A stretch of 64,000 nucleotides of DNA, taken from the NCBI GenBank assembly GCA_951804985.1, contig OX638130.1:119177593-119241592 (forward strand), written 5' to 3'. This document shows positions 42,946 through 53,600 of this stretch, piece after piece; position 1 is the stretch's first letter, and every line of letters begins with the position of its first letter. The position numbers were made by a program, and so were the translations under genes. This stretch comes from Dryomyza anilis (Eukaryota; Arthropoda; Insecta; Diptera; Dryomyzidae). The notes under the pieces are model-generated. The model made no database searches. It was not told where the DNA came from and saw nothing but the letters and a program-made list of their open reading frames with translations.

Positions 42946-45900
42946 ATGGAGAAAAAAGTCACAGTGCTGACGCCAAACGGACGCAGACAGAATGTGAAAG
43001 TCACTCCGAACACGACGTTGCTACAAGTATGGCCTAGGGTACTACAGCAACCTATTATACTTATTATTACTAAATCTATAGATATTGGAGGAGGTCTGTG
43101 TGAAACATGGCTTCGACAGCGACGCCTACTGCCTGCGTCATCACAACAAGGATGTTGGTCTCACGCAGATGTTTCGCTTCAGCGGGCTGCCCAACAACTG
43201 TCTGCTGGAAATGTGGGAGGCGGAGAAAAAACGCGTCGAAACACACGTTGACATATGTGTTCAGCTGGAGGACGGTTCGCGACAGCAGGGAAAATTTGTG
43301 CCCACTGACAGTCTGTGGCATGTGTTGGAGCAGTTGAGCGCAGAGGCTGCCATCAACTACGAGAGTCCTGTGGTGCTCTACATGCGGCAGGAGATACTTG
43401 GCAAGGAGCGCTTATCGAGTACATCGCTAAAATCGTTGGGCATCACGGCAGGACGGGCGATGGTCAGGTTGCTAAACAAGCAGCCAGAGGAACTTAAAAC
43501 GTAAGAAAATAAATTTTCAACAAAATACTACGTTTATGTTTTCATTTAAAGTCAAGCCAATGTTTACATTGCGCCTACGGTGAAGGAGACTAGTGTCAAA
43601 GATGCAACAGCAGCGCCAAAGGCGACAAAGACTAGCGCTGCTGGCGCTGGCGGTTTTGCTATTACTAAAGAGTTGGTGCAGTCTTTGAAGCAGCAAGACA
43701 ACGCCATGGAAGATATCGAGACCACGCCAGCAGCAACAGAGTCCGGCGCAAGCAACAACAATGCAGCCGAGAGCTTAGAACGCGAGAAGCCCAAGTATGA
43801 TTGGGACTCTGGCACGGGCAGAACGATGCAAAGCAGTAATATAAATGCTGAGGAGCAAGAGGCGACAGAGCGCGCGCAAAAACAGGCCGAAATGGATGTG
43901 GAACCGGAAGTGCATATTGTAAGCAGGGCGGGCGCAATTTGAGTTCACTAATAATAATTTCACGCAGTAAATAATATTTTCTCAAATTTAAATATAACAA
44001 AATTAAAGGTGTTTCAAAACTTTAAAATATGTTTATACAAAAAAAATTCCAAAACTTTTACAAATATTTATAACTTTAAAAATTTGTATAATTTTTTTTT
44101 TTAAATATTTTTCAACATGAATTTTTACAATAATAACACCAATGCACAAAAAGAGAAACAATTTTTCCTATGGGCATCTCATACATTATTTCTATATAAT
44201 TTGCTGATGTTGGGTGTTTATTCCGTTTTTTTTTTATTTGGAATACACAAAAGTGGATAATTTCACAATAGTAATTAAAATAAACTTTAAATTAAAATTT
44301 TCCATTAAAACACTACACCACAAAACCTGAAAAAAATCCCATGGCAAGCTCACGCATCAATTCTATATAATTCGCGTTTTCTGATTTTGACTGCATATTC
44401 TGTTTTCTTTTTTATTACGTAAAGTTTTAAAACAAATTTTCTATAAAAATTTGAGTACCTTTTTCACCGTTTTTTAAAATAAAATATATATAGACCTTAG
44501 AACGCAATTTTTCTTTCAATAGTCAAGACTAATTACAATATTCCTACAAATTTTATTATTCCGATTTCTTTTTCAGATATTTGAATCTAAACTCGAAAAA
44601 TATTTTTTTTAGATTATTTTTGGACGATTTTTTAGCATTTCAGTTCCAATGATAAACAAGAAAATGATTTATGGTAATTTGTAATTTTCTCAAAAAAGTT
44701 ATGTAATAGAAAAAAACAGAGTATGTAATCAAAATGAGCACCATCGAATTATATAGAATTGATATATGGAATCTCCATGGGGGATGTTTATAAAAAAATA
44801 GTGTTGCGTAGTGTAATAGAGGTAAATTCAATAATAAAACCATGATACAAATATAAACATACCATAAAATTAATAGTTTTTCCTATTAAAATCACTCAAT
44901 AGGATATTTGTCCGATAAACTATTAACTCAATCGGTGAATCCTATTAAATACTACAATATACTATAAAATTTATTTGAGTTTGTATGAAAATAATTATTA
45001 AAAATAATTATACTATTAAATCAGTAACTGTCCTATTGACAAATTTTAATGGGATATGTATCATGAATAAAACAAAATAATTCAATTAGTTTGAAAGATA
45101 CCTCGGTATTGTATTTTTATTTTAAATCTTTTTTGTTTTTTTCTTCGTATTTAATGGAAAGAAGAAAACACGGATGGAACACGGATATCAAAAACATAGT
45201 TCAAAGTAACAATCAAAATAAGCAACTTGCTGGTAACTGTTCTGCTTTTATGGAAATAATGTATGCGATTGTTTTTCGATTTTTTAAGACCATTTTTTGG
45301 TTACTATTTTTGTAATTTAAGATTTAATGGTAACTAGAAAAATGGACCAAGGTTATCAAATATATAAACCAAACTTTCTGGTAGCTTTTCCGCTTTTATA
45401 GAAATAATGTATGGGATATTTTTAAGAGATCTTTAAAGACCTGTTTGTTATTTTCAAATTTAATTTTTATTGTAGAACATTTTTGTGTAAAATTAGAATT
45501 TTAAAATATAAAATACCTGCAGGTAGGCGAACGCAGCGCCATAATCTATTCGCTGGATGCCACGCAGAAGCATATCGAAGAGCTGCCCGACTCCTTTTTC
45601 GATTTGACAGTCAGCGACTTGAAGATGGTGCTGCGCGATCTAAAGAAAATTGCCTCCGGCAACGAGGACGTCCCACTGCTGACGGAGAAACTGCGCGAGC
45701 TGGAGGAGAACAAAACTATGTTGAATAAAATTGCACAGTACAAGAATTGTGTGATACGCATACAATTCCCGGATCGTTATGTGTTGCAAGGCATTTTCAA
45801 ACCCATCGATACATGTGTAAATGTTATGGATTTTGTGCGCAATTTTATAATACAACCGCCGGCGAAGTTTGAGCTTTGTTAGTAGCAAAATTGCACAAAA

Positions 45901-46340
45901 ATTAAAACTTTTTAATAACAACAAAGATCATTCATTGCTTTAGTTACCATACCACCCAAAACTATACCGGCGATGGACAAAACACTGCTCGAGTTGGATT
46001 TTGTGCCCACGGCGGTGTTGCATTTTGCATTGGCCGACGCGGATTCCGAGCAGCAGTCGTTTCTGCGGCCGGAGCTGTTGAAAAAACTAACCAGCGCAGA
46101 GGGCGCTATTTATGCGGCTAATAAAATGCGGTAAACATGCGGTTGACAACACGTTTTGTTTTCAAAAAAAAAATATTAAATTTGAATAATTTTAGTATTT
46201 CGCAACGCAAACAAACAAATGTCGAGACAAATAATAACAATGCCAACGCCACTACAGCATATGAATCCAGATCGCCAGGCCCCTCGACGGGCGCCATACC
46301 GAAGCGGCCGCGCAATGAGGACTTCAAACAAACCACCTAA
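42946..46340 (+). CDS. ASPSCR1: TUG/ASPSCR1-like UBX-domain protein
   Basis: Member of the TUG (UBXN9) family, which tethers vesicles and binds the p97/VCP ATPase; in Drosophila the orthologue is annotated as CG33722. Six coding exons on plus: 42946-43026, 43082-43500, 43552-43918, 45523-45877, 45944-46130 and 46196-46340. Phases join to 517 codons plus stop. Residues 1 to about 75 form the TUG ubiquitin-like fold (VTVLTPNGRRQNVKVTPNTT...LQILEEVC), followed by a second ubiquitin-like segment (VDICVQLEDGSRQQGKFVPT). An Ala/Ser/Glu-rich linker comes next, and then a UBX domain from about residue 363 (NCVIRIQFPDRYVLQGIFKP) to about 445. The tail RNEDFKQTT is hydrophilic. The 1.6-kb third intron has a MITE. 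The start ATG follows GCCAGAC, a fair Kozak context. Family call is sure; the function here is inferred from mammals. Confidence 0.93.
44868..45060. mobile_element. AATAGTAAAAACTATT MITE in the TUG-like intron 3
   Basis: It reads TTAATAGTTTTTCCTATTAA, CTCAATAGGATATTTG, CTCAATCGGTGAATCC and CTGTCCTATTGACAAATTTT in the order of the copy at 9392-9627, inverted. The outer TTTCTGGGTG ends are missing. It is non-coding. Confidence 0.65.
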
Positions 46341-47290
46341 GTTTTTGGCTTTAAATTGTGCTGCTCTGCTAAACGCTACTGTGTTACAGTCTGTGAGACG
46401 TTACTACTTAATACATATGACATAATTACTTTCAATTATTTAAATATATAAAATATACGTTTTCTGTGGGTTAATAATGTCATTTATTATTCTTAATATT
46501 GCGCTAAACATAAAAATTTACATGCATTAAAAATCAACCATCGTAGTAGTAGTAATAATATAAACATAATATACAATTTAAAAATGTCAATAATAATTTT
46601 TAGCTTTTCTTTTCTTTTTTTATAATATATATATAATATTAATAAAGTTTTCATTTCTTAATGTATACAATGTATAATTTGTAAACTTGCGTTTGTAGAA
46701 AAATATCGTTTAAACTTTTTGTTGTGGTTTTATTTAGCTTAAAACGTTTACAGAAACATAGTAAGTTGGAGAGGAGGACGAAGGAGTTCAGGGTTCACAA
46801 GGGTCACAGGCACTTTCACTTTGTTCGTGTCGCATTATACATTTAATTTTGGCCTAATATAGGTGCTAGCTTGTCTAGACACACCACACATGCTAAAGGT
46901 ATAGAATATAAACATAGAATTTGAAAAATTTTCTAAAACAAAATATTGCCAAAATTGACTTTAAAAATAATACATAACAACAATACTTGTACAATGGGAA
47001 TAATTTCAATTGAATTTTTTATACAGTGCAACAAATAATTTTGGGAATAATGGGAAATTTTGAACACCGTTTTTGGTTTTATTTTTTCAATTTAATAATT
47101 TGAAATATATAGCGATTGAGAGGAAGCGTTGTTTTGTCTAAAAAGAGACAAATACTTAAAAATTGTATTATTCAGGCATATTACAACTTCCTATCGACAT
47201 GAGAGTTGATTTTTTTTGTTCAAAAATTCGATTTTAACAAATTTTTACATGAGAATCTTATTTTAATTGAATTTTATTTTTTCAAGTTCT
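46341..47290 (+). other. 3' flank of the TUG-like gene
   Basis: AT-rich DNA. AATAAA at 46641-46646, 300 bases after the stop codon and just past an A/T-rich run, is the most plausible polyadenylation signal. No other gene is seen up to 47290. Confidence 0.4.
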
Positions 47291-47440
47291 GGGGCACTAT
47301 TCTAGTTTGATGAAAAATATAAAATGAGAATGAAAATGAGATAAAAACTATTTTCATTTTCAGTTAATAATATAAAAAATAGTTTTTGTCTCATTTTCAT
47401 TCTCATTTTATATTTCTCATCAAACCAGAATAGGGCCCCT
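47291..47440. repeat. 150-bp long hairpin (about 62-bp arms)
   Basis: The left arm runs from GGGGCACTATTCTAGTTTGA through AAATGAGAATGAAAATGAGA to AAAACTATTTT. The right arm is its inverted complement, with only a few mismatches, ending TCATCAAACCAGAATAGGGC at about 47438. The loop is about 25 bases. It could be a MITE, or a source of a hairpin RNA if transcribed. The flanking words TTCAAG (47281) and TTCAAG (47442) may be a short target duplication. Confidence 0.75.
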
Positions 47441-47887
47441 GTTCAAGGAATTCATGCAAATATTACAATTTAGAATATGCCCAAATGACTGCTTTTTCAT
47501 TATTTCAGGTTTTCGGGAGCATGTTCTATTTCTCAATCGAAATTTGAACTATTTTTTATGAATTTATTTTTTGTTACAAATTGAAATTCGTTTTTTTGAA
47601 TACAAGAAATATTTTTTAAATGTATTTATTTGACTTGAATGATTTGAATTCGTTAAAAAAACATTATTTTGCATGAAAAATCAAATTCAAAAATCATTTG
47701 GTTAGACATTTTCATATAAAATTCATTTAAACTTAATCGAAAGCTGGGAGTTGCCTCTTTTATGACAGTTTTCGCAGTATCACTATAAAAAGTTCATCTG
47801 GCATGTTCCAACTCCGATTGAAATCGTATTTAAATTTCAATTCGATCGAATTTATTTTTTGCTGTTTCAAAATAAACGTATTTCAAA
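47441..47887. other. AT-rich DNA, nothing recognised
   Basis: No coding frame, no repeat ends. The region is AT-rich and unremarkable. Confidence 0.45.
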
Positions 47888-48590
47888 GAGGGGACCGTAA
47901 AAAACCGGAATTGGAACCGATTCGAATTTTGCAACCGGAATTGAAAGCGTTATAATGTATGGAACCGGAATCGGAACCCATAAATTTTTTTTTGGTTGGT
48001 ATAGAAATCAGAACCGGAACCGCTATTTTAAAAATGTTGGAACCAGAACCGGATCAATATTTTAGTCCCTTTGAGGTACCGCAAAAAACCGTTTCGATTG
48101 TTGGAACCTGAACCGGTAACGGAACCCATCTAATGGTTGGTATCGAAACCGGAACCGCTATTTTAAAAACCTTAGAACCAGAACCGGAGCCAATATTTTA
48201 GTTCCTTTCAGAGACCGTAAAGAACCGTTTCGATTTTAGGAACCTGAACCGGAAACGGAACCCGTCTAATGGTTGATATCGGAACCTCTATTTTAAAAAT
48301 CTTGGAACCAGAACTGGTGCCAATATTTATTCCCTTTCAGGTACCGCAAAAAACCGTTTCGATTGTTGGAACCTGAATCGGAACCCATCTAATGGTTGGT
48401 ATCGGAACCGCTATTTTAAAAATCTTGGAACCAGAGCCAATATTTTAGTCCCTTTCAGGTACCGCAAAGAACCGTTTCGATTTTGGAACCTGAACCGGAA
48501 TCGGAACCCATCTAATGGTTGGTATCGAAATCGGAACCGCTATTTTAAAAATCTTCGAACCGGTGCCGATATTCCACCGGGTTTTAGTTC
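47888..48590. repeat. GGAACCGG minisatellite, units of about 120-136 bp
   Basis: Units contain AACCGTTTCGATT, GGAACCTGAACCGGAA, ACCCATCTAATGGTTGGTAT and GGAACCGCTATTTTAAAAAT, then CCAATATTTTAGTCCCTTTC. They repeat about five times, with the CCCTTTCAGGTACCG word at 48067, 48203, 48332 and 48451. Spacing is uneven (119-136 bases) and copies have small deletions. No frame stays open. Confidence 0.85.
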
Positions 48591-48786
48591 CTGATTTCAA
48601 TTGAATTCAATCTTTTAAAATCTTTAAACAAATTTAATACGAGTTTCAAATATTTGTATTTGGACTAAAAGTGAATTCCGGAAAATATCCGAATGGGACC
48701 AGTCTAATGTCATTCAAACAATTTTAAATTCGTTATCTCAATACAAAAAAAATGTTTTTCAAATGAATTCATATTGCTTGATTTGA

Positions 48787-49803
48787 TATCGTCACTGTCA
48801 TGCCAAAGGGCCGAATGTGCATTTTTAAAAATGTTGCGAAATCAAATTTTAAAGTTTGAAGTGCTTTAAAAATTAGCTAAATTTATATTTTTTCAATTTT
48901 ATTTTATATTTTGGTTTATTCGTCAATTATTATAACGTATATAAAATATCTTTAGATTTGAACAACCTACTGAATTATAAATATGGATTTTGTGAGGCTA
49001 TATTCTGATCAAAACGCAAATATTTTTGTTTTTTATGATATAACTTTATTAGCGCAAGATAAAATAGTAATGTAGAGGCATTAATTGTTTGTTTTTAAAG
49101 CACCTATCGATCTGAATCATTAATTAAAAATATTTTGTCAAACATTAATTTGCCATTTGTTATTTGCAGGAAAAAATGTTTGGCAAAATAATTTTTAAAT
49201 AATGATGCAGTTCGATAGGTGCTTTAAAAAAAAAACAATTAATACCTCAACACCACTATTATATCTTGCACTAATAAAAAATTATAGCAAAAAAAAACGA
49301 AGAAATTGGAAAAATTTTATCATGCCAAAAGGGCGAATCTTTTCGTTTTTTGCTATAACTCTTTAATGGTACAAGATCAAATAGTGATGTAAAGGCATTT
49401 ATTGTTTGTTTTTAAAGCACCTATTGATCTGCATCATTAATTTAAAATATTTTGTCAAACATTAATTTGCCATTTGTTATTTGCAGGAAAAAATGTTTGG
49501 CAAAATAATTTTTAAATAATGATGCAGATCAATAGGTGCTTTAAAACAAACAATAAATGCCTTTAGACCACTATTTTATCTTGTACCAAAAAGTTATGGC
49601 GAAAAAACGAAAAGATTCGCCCTTTTGGCATGACAAGATTTTCAATTTTTCAAATTCGCCCTTTTGGCTTTGTCTTTTGTGGCTAGAAATACCCAACAAA
49701 ATGACACGCGATTTTGGCACAGCATACTTGAGGATAAACTACATTCAAAAATGTAAAAAAACACAAATGTCAAAAATTGCACATTCGCCCCTTTGGCATG
49801 ATA
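48787..49803. mobile_element. AAAGCACC-hairpin element IV, about 1.02 kb
   Basis: The left end is ATATCGTCACTGTCATGCC and the right end CATTCGCCCCTTTGGCATGA. Two internal hairpins (49098-49224 and 49408-49545) have AAAGCACCTATCGATCTG/CAGTTCGATAGGTGCTTT-type arms. Colinear with the copy at 31643-32665 and inverted relative to 18363-19440. Short frames reading across it on both strands are not genes. It lies about 870 bases past the 3' end of the FHIP coding region. Confidence 0.8.
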
Positions 49804-50675
49804 GTTAGAAAATTCGGCAGAAAAATTATGCATGCTAGGGCTGATTGAAAAATCAAATTTTAAATTGTTTAATCCAAAAATGTGCATATCAAATTAATTT
49901 AAATTCGCTCGAAAGCTGTAATATGCTCCCCCTTATCTCGAATTACGACGCAGCATCACAATAAAGAGTTTATAAAATATTTTTTTGAAAAATAAATTTT
50001 GTTTGTTTTTTTAGAAAATACAGTTTTTTTTTAAATAATCACAATTTGTTTCTATGAAAATAACTAAGAAGAGATTTTTATGTTGTCATAAAGCCGTCTA
50101 TTATCAAAAAATATATGTTTCAGACTAAATTTTAGTATTGACATTTACCACAAAGATTGATAGACGCAATAAATATTTAAACTTTCGACTTAAACTAATT
50201 CTCAATATGCATAAATGTTCTAAAGAAATATATTATTGCTGCACTGCATTATTGCTCACATTTGACGAAAACCTATCATAAATGTATTTTTATCAGTTTT
50301 CCATTCACATGAAATTTATTAAAATACGTTTATGATTTGTTGGGGCGTTGGATACGATATTTTTCTGTTCCTACTAATGTATTTTGTTACGTGTAAAGTT
50401 AAATGTACAAATTTACACAGCAAAACAAAAGAAAAAAGAGTTATTTATATAATTGTTATGTGTTTGGCCTAAATTTGCAGCATCAAAAAAACGCTAAAAC
50501 TGCATATAAAAATTTTGATTTTTTTTTTCTTTACTACAAAATTGTTTTTCTTCTTTTTTTGTTTGTTTAGATTGTTGCAAATATTTTGTGCTTATCAGCG
50601 AAAGCAACAACAATTTCAACTAAAACAACCAACATGTCGTCTTCAACAACGCTGTCGCTCACTGCCGCACCGCCA
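49804..50675. other. 3' flank of the FHIP gene
   Basis: AT-rich sequence that should contain the FHIP 3' UTR, read on minus. A minus-strand AATAAA lies near 50312. No other gene is seen. Confidence 0.4.
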
Positions 50676-53600
50676 TCAAATGTTATCATTGATCAGCACC
50701 AGTGTCTGCTCCTGTGCAATGGCCGCCAACTCCTTCAGCCATTCGTCGAGCAGCACCGCGCACAGTGACAGATCGCGTGTACGCTCTGTGCCGCTGGTGT
50801 TTGCAATAGCGCCCATCGACGAAATGGAATCCAGAGATACCGGCTCTGAATTGCCGCCAGCACCTCCTACAATTGTGCCGGTCGAGAGCGTTGATGTTGA
50901 GCCGCCTACAGACGAAGCAGCAGAGGCGCTGCTTGAAAGTGTTGCTGCTGTGGTGGAGGAGGTGGCGGCGGATGATGCAGCGGCTTGTGCTGTATTTGTG
51001 GTACGTGCTGCCACTCTGTCTGGCATGTTGCTTAAACTGGTTTCACGCGTAAACGTGTTGTCTTGTTGTGCGGTTCCCGCTGTTGTAGCGGAGGCGGTAC
51101 CGGCTGCGCCACTACTAAAGGGCGATCCTGCAATGTGTTGAAGTGTTTTATAAGTATGAGTGGCAAAAATGGTTGTGTTGCTACAGCGCAGGGCACACAA
51201 AAAGCAAAGCTACTGGTTAGCATAGTACATTTTAAAAGGCTTGTGACATTTAGAGGGCATTAAAGATAGCGTAAGATACAATACAGAAAGATGAAATGTT
51301 AGTGCAAAGAGTTTGTAAAAAGCGCATGCAACATGAATAATACATTTAGAACAATTATAAAGGAATCTAACCAAAAACAAATTAAAATAATCACCAAAAT
51401 AAGTGAAAAATATTTAAAAAGAAAACAGACAAACTAAATATATTTCAATTTTAATACTTATATAATTAAATAAATGTAACATACAATAATAACCTAAAAA
51501 TTATTAAAATGAAAATTCCTAATATAATAAGTATTTAAATTAAAATTACAAATAAACTTATAAAATATTGAATTTAGATGCCGGGCAACAAATGCAATTT
51601 TGCACAATTTTTTAATAATAGAATTATGTTATGAATAAAATCCCGTGTTTTATGAGAACGTTGTTCTAAAGTTGGTCTACGGAATGGTTCATTCGACAAG
51701 TGTCATATTACTTATTCCATGATGGCGCTAAATAGTGGTAGTTTATACTGAATTATTGCATTATGTAACTGCCAAAAACAAATTCTAACGTATTGAAATT
51801 GAATTTATATAAGACCTAACATGAAAAAACTGGTAGATAATGTAAGGTATATCGATTTTTTTCATTAGTGCAAAACGGTTTTTACAATCTTAAAAACAAC
51901 TTTCGTTTTTAGTTCAAATTTTACGTATTGCTTTTTTTATTTTTGTAACAGAAAAAATATTGGAAATAATTAAACACTTTGCACTATTGAAATAAGAAAA
52001 ATAACCCCATACAAAATGACTGGCATTTTCAGAAATATTTCGGGCAAATTTCCGGCAAACGCACAGCTAAATGGAATATTTTGGGAAGTGTATAGCAGAT
52101 TGTAAAATTGTATCGCAGTTTATTGGCAGATTCACGCCATATTTTGGGAATGGGAAAAACAGACAGCTTTTGATACAAACTCCACCTTTCTCTGTTTAAA
52201 ATATGTCGAAGAAATGTTTCTGAACTGCCTCGACCCTGCCAAAAGTTTTAACTGGGGAATTGAAATTCATCGATATCTGATACAAAAGATCTGGCATTTT
52301 TCAGGAATACTTCGGGCATATTTCCGGTAAATACACCGATAACTGCAATATTTTGGGAAGTGTTTTGCAGGTTGTCAAATTTTGTGAAATTTTATTGGCA
52401 GATTCACGGCATATTTTGGGAACGGGCAGAAAACAGACTGGTTGTGATACAAACTCCGCCTTTGTCAATATGTCGAACAAATTTTGAATGGGGTATTATA
52501 GAAGAAAATAATTAATATAAAATAAAAAAATATAGAAATTGCAGTATAAAAAATACATATAAAACATTTATAAAACATTTTCAATTTACAAGCAAACTTG
52601 TTATAAATTTGCAAACAGTTTGTATTTGAAAAGATACGTTAAAAATATGTTATATATATTTAAAAACTTAGCAAAAAAATAAATCTTTTAATTTTATTAT
52701 GTAAAAATAATAATTAAAACTTTTATGAATACGCAAACTTTTATAATAAAACTAAAAATAGATAAATAAATGAATTTAATTCGAACGTAAATTTATCAAA
52801 ATATTTCTTAATATTTTATATGAATTTTCTTACTATTTAATGAAGGGAAATGTATGAAAAAATGCGATATGTTTGACATAATAAAATCGGCTGAATTCAT
52901 TTCAATTAAAATAATTTAAAAAAATAAGTTTGTAGTAAATTCTACAACAACATTTTGAACTGATATTGAGAAAAATTCCAAATGTGTTTTTATTTTTAAG
53001 TAAGAAAATATAAAATAAATTTTAGATTTTTCATTTAAAATTGGGAATGAAAGAAATTAAAAAAAGATATTCGATTTGAAATTTTTAAAATTTTAAATGA
53101 AAAATGTAAATATTCTCAATTTTTATTGGAATTTTCTTCTTTCGAAATGGAATGGAATTTTACCAATTTAAAAAAGAAAATCTCAATTTTATTTGGAAAT
53201 TACCAGTATCTTTTCAAAAAGTTCAATTTCATTTGTAATTTTTTCAATTTAATTCACTTAACATTCATTGGTCAACTTAGGTCTGGTTCAAAATGTATAA
53301 TGGATTTTCAACTGATTCGAATACGTTTTCGATGTTCCTTAAAACCCGTTCTCCAACACGTTTCCGGATTCAGAAATCGGCACGTTTCCGAAATTTGATT
53401 CCGTTGTGCTGTACCGATAACGGAACATAAGCGGAACGAATTGTTTCTTGGGTATGTTTAAAATGATCGGATGTTGTATATCTTTTGAATAACATCCGGG
53501 CATTACAAATAATTTAACATTCCTTAAATAGTGCTGGGTCATTCCACTTCAGAAATATCAATCTTGGTACGATGTCTTTCGATTTTGATGAAATTTTGTG

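Noticed and set aside
43085..43337. Alternative overlapping frames in the TUG-like exon 2
   Set aside because: They are shadows of the frame that joins in phase with exons 1 and 3 and matches the family.
50515..51141. 208-codon plus-strand open frame
   Set aside because: It is antisense to the last FHIP exon, whose minus-strand frame joins in phase to conserved FHIP sequence.
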